Shown: one piece after another, positions 45,697 through 54,349 of the stretch
How the letters are laid out: each line of letters starts with the position of its first letter
Position numbering within the stretch: position 1 is the first letter of the stretch
Assembly: GCA_965237995.1 (NCBI GenBank)
Contig: CBDEGO010000006.1
Span: 310,001-374,000, forward strand
Direction: 5' to 3'
DNA from: JAAELZ01 sp965237995
GTDB taxonomy: Bacteria > Pseudomonadota > Gammaproteobacteria > Arenicellales > Poriferihabitantaceae
DNA length: 64,000 nt
The notes under the pieces: model-generated
Told to the model about the DNA's origin: nothing
The model's database searches: none
What the model saw: only the letters and a program-made list of their open reading frames with translations
Translations under genes and position numbers: made by a program

Positions 45697-45712
45697 GTTA
45701 ATAAATATCAAC
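45697..45712. promoter_or_regulatory. Candidate operator upstream of MttB2
   Basis: GTTAATA-AA-TATCAAC is a 16-base pseudo-palindrome with 7-base arms and one mismatch, 66 bases before the MttB2 start. It has the size of an XRE dimer site. Binding by the operon's own XRE protein is inference. Confidence 0.35.
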
Positions 45713-45882
45713 ACGATGATGACAAAACCCTTTATTTGGTTTCTGTCAGTAGCTTGCTTCATCTAGCCATGGAGGACTAAATTTGATCTATCACACGAAT
45801 AAATAAACTTAGAAAAATAAAAACGTCCAGCAAACAAGAATGGCCTACTTGGCTGCTAATTCTAGCCATCTATTCAGCATGG

Positions 45883-46698
45883 GTGTCAATGCTAGTGTTT
45901 GCCTCCACCTTGAATCATTTAGTACTATTTTTATTGCTCACTACGGTGATGGCACTGTTTAGCTCCTTGTCGCATGAGATCATTCACGGTCACCCCACTG
46001 GCCAACAAAAGATAAATGATTTTTTCGCCGTATTTCCTATAGCGCTATATCCCTATTACGAATATAAACGATCGCACCTCAAGCACCATATTGATGCGGA
46101 CTTAACACGGCCCGGCATTGATCCGGAAAGCTTTTTTGTTACCGCGCAACAATGGAGCCAACTTTCACCATTTTGCCGTGGACTAAGGTGGCTCAACATG
46201 ACTTTGCTAGGCAGGCTGTTTATTGGGCCTGCCCATACTATCTATGGTCTGCTATGTACGATGCTGCAACAGCTAAAAACCGGCTCAAGCAGAATTAAGC
46301 TTCAATGGCTTATCTACATAGCAGGCGCCGCGGCGGTGTTGCTAATGGCCTCTAAAGCGAATATCCCATTGTGGTTGTATTTGTTATCAGCGTACTTTTC
46401 TTTATCCGTTATTGCAGTGCGCTCGTTTTATGAGCATAAACCAAATCAGGACCCTACCAAGCGTACCGTAGTCGTTGAGTCGTGTACTCCGTTTAGACTG
46501 TTGTATCTTTATAACAACTTTCACGCCGTTCACCATAAATATCCGACTATGGCCTGGTATCAAATTGCCCAAGAATTTAAGCGTAATCGACAGCCTTATC
46601 TTATAGGTAACGAACAGTTTTATTTTTCAGGATACCGTCGCTGGCTGAAGTTTTTGCTCAAGCCGGTTGCGCACCCTGTACACCCTTTTGAACAATAA
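45883..46698 (+). CDS. Fatty-acid desaturase-family membrane protein
   Basis: The histidine boxes of membrane di-iron oxygenases are present: HEIIHGH (HxxxH), HLKHH and FHAVHH (HxxHH), with hydrophobic helices between. GTG 45883 is the only standard start in frame, but the frame is open back to 45787, and that part encodes a convincing first helix (EWPTWLLILAIYSAWV). No ATG, GTG or TTG exists there and two stops lie just before it, so the real start is a rare codon or is damaged. The substrate is unknown; hydroxylase activity is possible. Confidence 0.7.
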   Translation: MSMLVFASTLNHLVLFLLLTTVMALFSSLSHEIIHGHPTGQQKINDFFAVFPIALYPYYEYKRSHLKHHIDADLTRPGIDPESFFVTAQQWSQLSPFCRGLRWLNMTLLGRLFIGPAHTIYGLLCTMLQQLKTGSSRIKLQWLIYIAGAAAVLLMASKANIPLWLYLLSAYFSLSVIAVRSFYEHKPNQDPTKRTVVVESCTPFRLLYLYNNFHAVHHKYPTMAWYQIAQEFKRNRQPYLIGNEQFYFSGYRRWLKFLLKPVAHPVHPFEQ

Positions 46699-46845
46699 GC
46701 CCGATAGCTTTGCCTATGGCAGCCATTCCCTATTGCGTGCCTATTTAGTATGATTAGTGCAGGAGTATTGGCTCCTTAACTGTAATCGCACCCTAGTTTA
46801 TACGCTCGGTGTATCGAATGAAGCCCATTTGTAGAGAAACGCAAG

Positions 46846-47946
46846 ATGGAGATCGCAAGTCTAGAAACCTTTTCTAACCAATACGTCAGTTTTGTCAAAA
46901 TCACCACTAATACCGGAGAGGTTGGTTGGGGGCAGTTATCGCCCTATCATGCTGACATTGCTTCCTTAGTGTTTCATCGACAGGTCGCGCCGTATGCCAT
47001 TGGTAAAGATGCCTTTGATATTGATGCCTTAGTGACGCGAATCCCAGAACGAGAACACAAATTTCCTGGCTCTTATCTACGACGAGCGCTAACCGGCCTA
47101 GACACCGCTTTATGGGACTTACGTGGTCGCATAGAAGAGAAACCAGTTTGTAGTTTAATTGGCGGGTCACCGGGAACCGTGCGCGCCTACGGTTCGTCAA
47201 TGAAACGAGACATCACGCCTGAACAAGAAGCAGAGCGCCTCGTAAAATTACGTGATCAGTTTGGCTTTGACGCGTTTAAGTTTCGCATCGCAGCCGAAGT
47301 AGGGCATGACATCGACGAATGGCCGGGCCGTACCGAAAAAATCGTGCCCACTATGCGCGCTGCGATGGACGACGAGGTAAGCTTATTAGTCGATGCAAAC
47401 TCGGGTTATTCACCCGCAAAAGCGATTGAAGTCGGTCATTTTCTGCAAGACAATGGCATTACTCACTATGAAGAACCCTGCCCCTATTGGGAATTTGACC
47501 AAACCAAACAAGTCACAGAAGCCTTATCGATGGATGTTACCGGGGGCGAGCAGGATTGTGATTTGCCCACTTGGCAACGCATGATTGACGATAAGGTCGT
47601 CAATATCATTCAGCCTGACTTGTGCTATATCGGCGGATTAACACGCTCCCTACAAGTGGCAAAAATGGCCGAAGAGGCTGGCCTGCCTTGTACACCCCAT
47701 GCTGCCAATTTGTCGATGGTGACTTTGTTCACCATGCATTTTTTACGTGCGATACCGAATGCAGGTAAATACCTTGAATTCGCTATCGAAGGGCAAGATT
47801 ACTACCCTTGGCAAGAAGATCTCTATGTTAAAAGCCCTTACGATATTGTGGACGGGCACGCTACGGTGACAGACCAACCAGGTTGGGGAGTTGACATCAA
47901 CCCAGAATGGCTAGCGGCGTCTAAGCATCAAATCACGCAGATATAG
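46846..47946 (+). CDS. Enolase-superfamily enzyme (mandelate racemase subgroup)
   Basis: A 366-residue protein. The N-terminal capping domain is followed by a barrel with Lys-x-Arg (FKFRI), metal ligands Asp (LVDANSGY), Glu (YEEPCP) and Glu (GGEQD), then the Asp/His pair of the mandelate racemase subgroup (QPDLCYIGG, CTPHAAN). These enzymes dehydrate acid sugars or racemise acids. Related genes also occur in hydroxyproline-betaine clusters, which fits the neighbours, but that subgroup uses Lys-Lys rather than this His-Asp. The substrate is unknown. Confidence 0.82.
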   Translation: MEIASLETFSNQYVSFVKITTNTGEVGWGQLSPYHADIASLVFHRQVAPYAIGKDAFDIDALVTRIPEREHKFPGSYLRRALTGLDTALWDLRGRIEEKPVCSLIGGSPGTVRAYGSSMKRDITPEQEAERLVKLRDQFGFDAFKFRIAAEVGHDIDEWPGRTEKIVPTMRAAMDDEVSLLVDANSGYSPAKAIEVGHFLQDNGITHYEEPCPYWEFDQTKQVTEALSMDVTGGEQDCDLPTWQRMIDDKVVNIIQPDLCYIGGLTRSLQVAKMAEEAGLPCTPHAANLSMVTLFTMHFLRAIPNAGKYLEFAIEGQDYYPWQEDLYVKSPYDIVDGHATVTDQPGWGVDINPEWLAASKHQITQI

Positions 47947-47956
47947 GTTCCCTAAA

Positions 47957-49249
47957 ATGAACGGCTCTCTATTAGCAGATAACTTTAAAGATACCCCGTA
48001 TTGGTGGGAGCGGTCACCGCGCCCAAAAGATGAGCAGCAAGCACTACCAAAAACAGCCGATGTAGTCATTATCGGCTCTGGATATACGGGCTTATCTGCA
48101 GCTATACAAACAGCCAAACATGGGTTAAGTACGGTCGTCATCGACGCCGAAAGTGCCGGCTGGGGTTGTAGCTCGCGTAATGGCGGACAGGTTGGCACTA
48201 GCCTTAAACCGAGTTTTTTAGAACTTCAAGCAAAGTATGGGTGCGGCAAAGCACTTGCCATATTAACCGAAGGGTTCAATGCCTTAAATTGGGTCGAGTC
48301 GTTTACACAGGAAAATAATATTGAGTGTGACTTTAAGCGAGTCGGCTTATTTAGCGGGGCGCATAACCAATCCGCCTTGCAATCTTATCGAGACAAAATA
48401 GCCAACACGCCGCCCGAACTAAAAACAAACTCTTTCATTGTTGAACCGGAAGACACTCATACTGAGATTGGCAGTGATGAGTATTTAGGTGGCTTAGTGT
48501 CACCGCACCACGGCTCTATCGACCCAGGGCGCTACCATTTGGGGCTATTGGCACACGCTAAAAAGGTGGGCGTTGAGGTGGTTAGCCATTGCAAGGTTGA
48601 AGACATTGCTAAATCAGCAGGTATTTTCGCAGTTAAATCTACCAAAGGCACTATTCGTGCCAAAGAAGTGTTGGTTGCTACCAGTGGCTATACGGGTAAT
48701 TTAACGCCGTGGCAGAACAAGCGCATTATCCCAATTGGTTCTTATGTTATTGCAACGGAACCACTACCAAATGGCTTAATCGAAAAACTGATTCCTAATG
48801 ACCGCATGATAGTCGATTCGCGTAAAGTCATTGTTTACTTTCGCAGTTGCCCCGAGCGCAAGCGCATTTTATTCGGCGGTCGTGTTTCTTTAAATGAAAC
48901 CAACCCCTCCGTTAGCGCGCCGAAACTACATGCCTTAATGGTGCAGCGATTTCCTGACTTACGCGATATCAAAATAAGCCATTCTTGGATGGGCTTCGTG
49001 GGCTACACCTTCGATGAATTGCCGCATTTAGGCAAACATGATGGGGTGCACTACTCAATGGGCTATTGCGGGTCTGGGGTTTCTCTCGCCAGTTATTTTG
49101 GTATGCGCATAGGTTTACAAATTACAGGCAAACCCGATGGAGCAACAGCGCTTGACGAGCTAAAATTTGAGAACCGCTTCTACTATAAAGGTAACCCATG
49201 GTTTTTAGCGCCTTCGTTATTTTACTATCGGTGGAAAGACTCAAGGTAA
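47957..49249 (+). CDS. FAD-dependent amine oxidoreductase (PuuB/DadA-like)
   Basis: The 430-residue DAO-family flavoprotein has an N-terminal Rossmann motif VVIIGSGYTGLSAAIQTAKHG and WGCSSRNGGQVG, typical of gamma-glutamylputrescine oxidase-like enzymes. The C-terminal part shows WMGFVGYTFDELPHLG and GYCGSGVSLASYFGMR. It begins 11 bases after the enolase-family gene, so they share an operon. An amine or amino acid is the likely substrate. Confidence 0.85.
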   Translation: MNGSLLADNFKDTPYWWERSPRPKDEQQALPKTADVVIIGSGYTGLSAAIQTAKHGLSTVVIDAESAGWGCSSRNGGQVGTSLKPSFLELQAKYGCGKALAILTEGFNALNWVESFTQENNIECDFKRVGLFSGAHNQSALQSYRDKIANTPPELKTNSFIVEPEDTHTEIGSDEYLGGLVSPHHGSIDPGRYHLGLLAHAKKVGVEVVSHCKVEDIAKSAGIFAVKSTKGTIRAKEVLVATSGYTGNLTPWQNKRIIPIGSYVIATEPLPNGLIEKLIPNDRMIVDSRKVIVYFRSCPERKRILFGGRVSLNETNPSVSAPKLHALMVQRFPDLRDIKISHSWMGFVGYTFDELPHLGKHDGVHYSMGYCGSGVSLASYFGMRIGLQITGKPDGATALDELKFENRFYYKGNPWFLAPSLFYYRWKDSR

Positions 49250-49442
49250 TATTGGTCGTACTTATTCAATAATTCCCACCCTTTAGACTGCCTGAATGTA
49301 GGTGACTCTTAGTTGTCGTTTTCACATGCAATACTAAACAAGAAATCAAATATTATACATATCGTCTCGTTTTATGCTTAATTAGTCTCTAAAAAAAGCA
49401 TTTTATTGTTACATCCTCTCAAGTTGAGCAAAATCTACCTCG

Positions 49443-49460
49443 TGTTAATACTAGTTAACA
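49443..49460. promoter_or_regulatory. Palindrome upstream of the YHS gene
   Basis: TGTTAA-TACTAG-TTAACA has perfect 6-base arms, 47 bases before the YHS protein start. Its size and place suggest an operator. The binding protein is unknown. Confidence 0.35.
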
Positions 49461-49506
49461 TAAATATTAATCTGCTTCGGTAGAAGCAATAAATGAGAAT
49501 GATGAA

Positions 49507-49998
49507 ATGAAGCTTTTAACTAAAACAACTTTAAATGTTATTACGGCTATTACTTTAGCTACAGGTGCGAATGCGGTTTTAGCGGCCGACGAATATAATA
49601 CATCACATGGTATGACACTTGCTGGGGCACCTTTAGGATTGCATGGAGCAGATGCGGTAGCCTTTCAACAAATTGGCAATCGTCAAATTGGTACTGCAGT
49701 GCACACAGAAGTACACGATGGTGTCGCTTATTACTTTTCTTCAGAAGCTAATGCAAAGAAGTTTGCAACAAGCCCAGCAAGCTTTATTCCCCAAAATGGA
49801 GGCTTCTGCACCTATGGCGTTTCTGTGGGGAAAAAGTTTAATGGAGATCCAAAATTTGCATCTGTTGTTGATGACAAGTTGTATGTTTTCTTAAATGAAA
49901 AAATCTTTAATCTTTTCCAAGAGGATGTTCCTGGAACAATTAGTAAAGCTGAGAAAAACTGGAAAGAAATTAAACACACAGCTGCTACTGACTTATAA
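49507..49998 (+). CDS. Exported YHS-domain protein
   Basis: The 163-residue protein has a signal peptide (residues 1-27, ending VLAAD) and a YHS domain. GLHGADAVAFQQIGNRQIG and YYFSSEANAKKFATSPASF match, and a Cys lies in NGGFCTYGVSVGKKF. YHS proteins are thought to bind metals. It begins an AT-rich block with codon use unlike neighbouring core genes. It is followed by a MAPEG gene; the link is unclear. Confidence 0.8.
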   Translation: MKLLTKTTLNVITAITLATGANAVLAADEYNTSHGMTLAGAPLGLHGADAVAFQQIGNRQIGTAVHTEVHDGVAYYFSSEANAKKFATSPASFIPQNGGFCTYGVSVGKKFNGDPKFASVVDDKLYVFLNEKIFNLFQEDVPGTISKAEKNWKEIKHTAATDL

Positions 49999-50086
49999 AA
50001 ACTGTGCGAATCTGAGGTGGTATGAAACTGCCATCTCAGAGGTTGCTCACTCTCGATATTCTTAATATATCTATAGGTATAAAACA

Positions 50087-50497
50087 ATGGAAACTACATA
50101 TTATTATCTTGCCTTAAGTGGTGTACTCACCATTTTACTATGGACTCCTTACATACTTGCAAGGGTGTTTGTTTGGGGGTTATCTACATTTTTAAATAAT
50201 TACCCTGAAGGCTTCCCTGCAAATCAACCTGAACCTCCGATGTGGGCACAACGTTCACAGCGTGCACATTTAAATATGGTAGAGACTATGCCAGCGTTTA
50301 TCGCAGTTGTTGTTGCAGTAGTATTTATGGGTAATAGTGATTCATACTCTAATGTGAACCTTTGGGCAGCCACTTTTTTCTATGCACGACTGGCGCACGC
50401 TGTTGTATACACACTAGGAATTCCTTATTTAAGAACACCTGTGTATCTTATATCTTGGTTATCTGTGCTGATGATAGGTAGTACAATCTTGCTGTAA
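50087..50497 (+). CDS. MAPEG-family membrane protein
   Basis: The 136-residue protein has four hydrophobic helices and the MAPEG sequence RAHLNMVETMPAFIAVVVAV followed by YARLAHAVVYTLGIPYLRT. MAPEG proteins include glutathione transferases and related membrane enzymes. Bacterial members of this short type have no known substrate. It lies 88 bases after the YHS gene. Confidence 0.85.
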   Translation: METTYYYLALSGVLTILLWTPYILARVFVWGLSTFLNNYPEGFPANQPEPPMWAQRSQRAHLNMVETMPAFIAVVVAVVFMGNSDSYSNVNLWAATFFYARLAHAVVYTLGIPYLRTPVYLISWLSVLMIGSTILL

Positions 50498-50526
50498 ATA
50501 AATAGAATCTTACTTCCAACTTAGAT

Positions 50527-50561
50527 ATCAGCACACCTAAGTGGCATCGAGGTGTGTTGAT
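50527..50561 (+). other. Strong hairpin between MAPEG and AraC genes
   Basis: ATCAGCACACCT (50527-50538) pairs with AGGTGTGTTGAT (50550-50561), 12 bp with one G-U on the plus-strand RNA, and has an 11-base loop. No T-tract follows. It may stabilise the MAPEG mRNA or regulate the AraC-family gene. Confidence 0.55.
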
Positions 50562-50627
50562 GTTAGATAAAGCTCGTTAAGCTTTTCTCAACTCAAAAAA
50601 TTATCCTAATCAATACCGCATTTATAA

Positions 50628-51569
50628 ATGGACATTTTAGACGACGTACTAAATACGATTGACTTACGCGGTACCCTATACTTCCGTACTAATTTTTCAG
50701 AGCCTTGGTCGGTCAGAGTACCGCAACATAAGCAAGCGGCCCGGTTTCATTTAGTCGTACAGGGACGAAGTTACTTCCATATCGGAATGGATCATCAGGT
50801 AGAACTTGCAGCGGGGGACTTAATATTAATTCCTAATGGGGCTTCACATATTATTGCTGATCAACAGTGCGATCATGCACCTGAGCTAGAGACTGTACTT
50901 CAAGATGTGGGCTATACTGGGGATGGAGTCTTAATAGTTGGAGAAGGAAATACGCAAAAGTCCACTCAAATGGTATGTGGTCATTTTACTTTTAGGGCTA
51001 AGGCAGAACATATGTTCCTCAAGGCTTTACCAAGTTATATCGTGGTGACAGCAGGAGTGAGAGCACAAAATACACTACTAGATGCAAGTTTGCGGTTAAT
51101 GAGCAGCCGTATCTTTAAAGGGGCTCTCGGCGCTGACGCAACTATTAGGAGGCTATCAGAAATAATTTTTATAGAGTTATTACGACTTGGGATTGGGCAA
51201 CAGGACGAAGTGCAGTCTATGTTTAAAGCGTTGAAAGACCCAAAGATTAGTCAATCCTTACATCTTATTCATACGTTGCCCGCTGCCCCATGGACGCTAG
51301 AAACTTTGGCAGTTGAAGTAGCAATGTCACGGAGTCGATTTGCAGAAAGATTCAAAAGACTAGTTGGTACAAGCCCGATGTCCTATCTCTCTAATTGGCG
51401 ATTACAAAAAGCATTAGCGTTAATCGGTGATACCAATCAGTCAATTCAACAAGTAGCCAAGCAAACGGGTTATCAATCACCATCAGCATTTACACGAGCA
51501 TTTCAAGACAAGTTCGGTATGGCCCCAAAAGAGTATCGTGTAGGCTTTACATCGTCTGGCTATGGCTAA
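50628..51569 (+). CDS. AraC-family regulator with cupin sensor domain
   Basis: The 313-residue protein has an N-terminal Cupin_6-type domain (FHLVVQGRSYFHI, AAGDLILIPNGASH) and a C-terminal AraC double HTH (AVEVAMSRSRFAERFKRLVG, then AKQTGYQSPSAFTRAFQDKF). Such regulators usually control a nearby oxidoreductase or transporter; here the YHS and MAPEG genes are closest. The signal is unknown. Confidence 0.88.
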   Translation: MDILDDVLNTIDLRGTLYFRTNFSEPWSVRVPQHKQAARFHLVVQGRSYFHIGMDHQVELAAGDLILIPNGASHIIADQQCDHAPELETVLQDVGYTGDGVLIVGEGNTQKSTQMVCGHFTFRAKAEHMFLKALPSYIVVTAGVRAQNTLLDASLRLMSSRIFKGALGADATIRRLSEIIFIELLRLGIGQQDEVQSMFKALKDPKISQSLHLIHTLPAAPWTLETLAVEVAMSRSRFAERFKRLVGTSPMSYLSNWRLQKALALIGDTNQSIQQVAKQTGYQSPSAFTRAFQDKFGMAPKEYRVGFTSSGYG

Positions 51570-51740
51570 CCCTATAAATAAAAAAACCATAATACCTTTT
51601 ATGCCAGTATCGCAGTACCTAGGATCTGGATAGCTAAATAACTTCAATTGTATTTTTATAGCTTGATCGACAGTTGTTTATTCACTATTAACCAACAGTC
51701 AGATTAAGTATTTTTATGAACGCTCAGAATAGGGCTATAT

Positions 51741-52292
51741 ATGCGTATTTTAAAAATCATAAAGAATGTATTTGTAGCTCTATTGTTGTTGACTATAGTG
51801 AATGTTCAAAATAATCGATTACAAGCTACCACTCATGAAACTGAGTTAAATCAGCTTTTTACTCAGTTAAGTTCAGCTTCAAATCAAGAAACAGCTTTGA
51901 TTGCAGAAACACAAATATGGAAAATTTGGTTTCAGTCTGGAAACCAAGAAGTTGATGAATTAATGCAAGAGGCTATTAAAAGACGAAGCGTTTTTGATTT
52001 TAATGGTGCGATAGAAGTACTTAGTCAGATCATTATAATACAACCAAATTATGCTGAAGCTTGGAATCAACGTGCAACAGCTTATTTCCATCAAGAAAAG
52101 TATGAAGAATCCCTTGAAGATATATCCAAAACACTTGAATTAGAACCTCGCCATTTTGGAGCATTAGCGGGTAGGGCGATTATACGTCTAAAACAGCTTA
52201 AACCAGTGATTGCAAGAAGGAATATTGAGGAAGCCATACTACTGCATCCATACCTAAAAGAACGGTATTATTTTCCAGGCTTGGCTAAATAG
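51741..52292 (+). CDS. Exported TPR protein
   Basis: The 183-residue protein starts with a basic-hydrophobic segment (MRILKIIKNVFVALLLLTIV), a signal peptide or anchor. At least two TPR units follow (AWNQRATAYFHQEKYEESLE, LEPRHFGALAGRAIIRLKQL). A periplasmic interaction role is likely. It is AT-rich like the genes before it. It resembles small TPR proteins in alpha- and gammaproteobacteria, without a known role. Confidence 0.75.
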   Translation: MRILKIIKNVFVALLLLTIVNVQNNRLQATTHETELNQLFTQLSSASNQETALIAETQIWKIWFQSGNQEVDELMQEAIKRRSVFDFNGAIEVLSQIIIIQPNYAEAWNQRATAYFHQEKYEESLEDISKTLELEPRHFGALAGRAIIRLKQLKPVIARRNIEEAILLHPYLKERYYFPGLAK

Positions 52293-52656
52293 GCTTTCAC
52301 ACGCTCTCGTTAGCCCAAATAATATTCAGATAATTTAATTTGACGTTACAGTAAAACACAGTAGCACTTAAGTGAACGAGACTCTGCTCTGTAAAGTACA
52401 TATTAGAGGGTTGACATACAATATTTTACGTTTCCTGTAGTTACCCCTTAACTCACTTTTCATCGGTACTTCAACCCTTGATAACTAGAGTCAGTTTTTA
52501 GTTAAGTCAAACAGCTTTTCTTGACCTAGAGCTACGAATTCCTAGAAAAAGCATAATATTAGTTTATACTAGGCTCACAATGCATCTGCTTTACCTTATG
52601 ATGCGTGGTCATTTTGACCATTGAATCCGTAAAATCGATTGCCATACGCTCCTATT
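52293..52656. other. 364-base intergenic region before the LysR gene
   Basis: An AT-rich region with a TTGACA at 52411 but no convincing -10 at proper spacing. A short palindrome TGGTCA-TTT-TGACCA (52606-52620) lies 37 bases before the LysR start and could be its own operator. I see no RNA gene or ORF. Confidence 0.45.
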
Positions 52657-53568
52657 ATGCACATCACTATTCGTCAATTACAGGTGTTTACTTCTGTAGC
52701 AAAGCACTTAAGTTATACCCGCGCTGCTGAAGAATTACACCTCACTCAGCCAGCGGTTTCTATGCAGATTAAGCAATTAGAAAAATCCGCAGACTTACCT
52801 TTGTTTGAGCAAATCGGTAAAAAGATATTCTTAACCGAAGCGGGCCAAGTGATGTTGGACCATGCAAATTCTATTATCGCCAAACTCGACTCTATTCGTA
52901 ATGATATCGAGCAATTGAAAGGCGTTGATGGTGGGCGGCTGCGAGTGTGTATTGCCTCAACCGTTAATTACTTTGCAACACGGCTGATATCGCGTTTTAG
53001 TCAGGCGCACCCCAATGTACAGATAAGTTTAGATGTGACTAATCGTCAAGATTTATTAAAACAACTGGAAACCAATGAACCCGATATGGTGTTGATGGGA
53101 CGCCCGCCCATTAGCGCTGACTTACATTCTCAGGCGTTTATGGACAATCCGTTGGTTATTATTGCCAACCCGCATCACCCGCTTGCTCAGCAGAAAAATA
53201 TTCCAATTACCAGTTTGAACAACGAACGCTTTGTGTTGCGTGAAAGTGGCTCTGGTACCAGAGGTGCGATGGAAACGATGTTTAATGAATATGATATTCA
53301 CCCCAATGTCAGCACTCAGTTATCAGGTAACGAAGCGATCAAACAAGCGGTGGAAGCCGGTTTAGGGCTTGCGTTAGTTTCATTTCATACCGTTGATTTA
53401 GAATTGAAGGCGGGCAGGTTGGTCACCCTTGATGTGGAACACTTTCCCATTGCTAAAAAATGGCATATTGGGCACCGTAGTGGCAAAAAGCTATCTGCTA
53501 CAGCACAAGCTTTCTGGGACTTTGTGCTCGCTGAATCGCAATCGCAAAGCGCGTCAATAAAACATTAG
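52657..53568 (+). CDS. LysR-family regulator, CbbR-like
   Basis: The 303-residue protein begins MHITIRQLQVFTSVAKHLSY, with the HTH RAAEELHLTQPAVSMQIKQL, as in CbbR/YeiE-type regulators. The effector domain has RVCIASTVNYFATRLI and ESGSGTRGAMETMF. TTG 52639 opens the frame earlier, but ATG 52657 is the family start. It is convergent with hemD. No RuBisCO gene is present, so a non-Calvin role is likely. Confidence 0.9.
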   Translation: MHITIRQLQVFTSVAKHLSYTRAAEELHLTQPAVSMQIKQLEKSADLPLFEQIGKKIFLTEAGQVMLDHANSIIAKLDSIRNDIEQLKGVDGGRLRVCIASTVNYFATRLISRFSQAHPNVQISLDVTNRQDLLKQLETNEPDMVLMGRPPISADLHSQAFMDNPLVIIANPHHPLAQQKNIPITSLNNERFVLRESGSGTRGAMETMFNEYDIHPNVSTQLSGNEAIKQAVEAGLGLALVSFHTVDLELKAGRLVTLDVEHFPIAKKWHIGHRSGKKLSATAQAFWDFVLAESQSQSASIKH

Positions 53569-53584
53569 CAATGAATGGCCAGCT

Positions 53585-54349
53585 TTAGCGCTCTGTTATA
53601 GCCGCGAGCATTGCTTCATCCATTGCTGAATCGGCAACCAAAATATCAGGAAAGTACTCGTCGAGAGCCAATTTAACGCGCTCACTCGGCACGATCACTT
53701 TCGCTGTATTGGGCAGACTTTCCTTTGTGTATGTCAGGCGCGTAGCCAAACCTTGGCCGGACTGCACACTCGTGCATAAGACGGCTAACTGTTTAGCCGA
53801 CCTGAGTTTCTCCAGTTTTTTAGCTTCTATTGAGGTACAAATACTGCGTCGCTGATAGGCCTCGACATACGTGACGGTGGCCCCTCTGCGTTGTAACTGC
53901 TGTTTTAAGGTTTCCCTTCCTGATTGACCGCGATATATGATGACATGTTTATTCGCCAAATTTTGTAGTGCAGATAATTTCAACACACCTTCACTGGTAT
54001 ATTCACCGTCACTCGGGATGGTTACTTCACTGATTCCCTCCAGTCGAGAAGCAGTGCTTTGCCCGACGGCGATTAACTCACCTGTAGCCCCAATCTGCTG
54101 TTGGTACCATTGCATGCTGATTTCTTTGGCAGCATGTTGGCTAACAAAGATGTGAAAGTCAGCACATAGGTTACGCTTAACTTCCGCTGCAAATCGTGCT
54201 TGGTTTTTAGCAGGTAAAATGTCCAAAACTGGAATAGCAAGGCCTTCACCACCGGCTTTGCGGACTAAATCGTATATCACAGACGATTGGTTACTCGGCC
54301 TTGTAATGACCACCGTCCAGCCTGTTAAGCTGAGTTTAGTCTCCAGCAA
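53585..54349 (-). CDS. hemD: Uroporphyrinogen-III synthase
   Basis: The 254-residue protein closes hydroxymethylbilane to uroporphyrinogen III. The family is weakly conserved; visible marks are WTVVITRPSNQ, IFVSQHAAKEIS and IYRGQSGRETLKQQL. It overlaps hemC by 14 bases, the normal hemC-hemD arrangement, which makes the call firm. Confidence 0.92.
   Translation of the reverse strand: MLETKLSLTGWTVVITRPSNQSSVIYDLVRKAGGEGLAIPVLDILPAKNQARFAAEVKRNLCADFHIFVSQHAAKEISMQWYQQQIGATGELIAVGQSTASRLEGISEVTIPSDGEYTSEGVLKLSALQNLANKHVIIYRGQSGRETLKQQLQRRGATVTYVEAYQRRSICTSIEAKKLEKLRSAKQLAVLCTSVQSGQGLATRLTYTKESLPNTAKVIVPSERVKLALDEYFPDILVADSAMDEAMLAAITER

Noticed and set aside
52411..52445. TTGACA in the gap before the LysR gene as a promoter
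   Set aside because: No acceptable -10 element at 16-18 bases.
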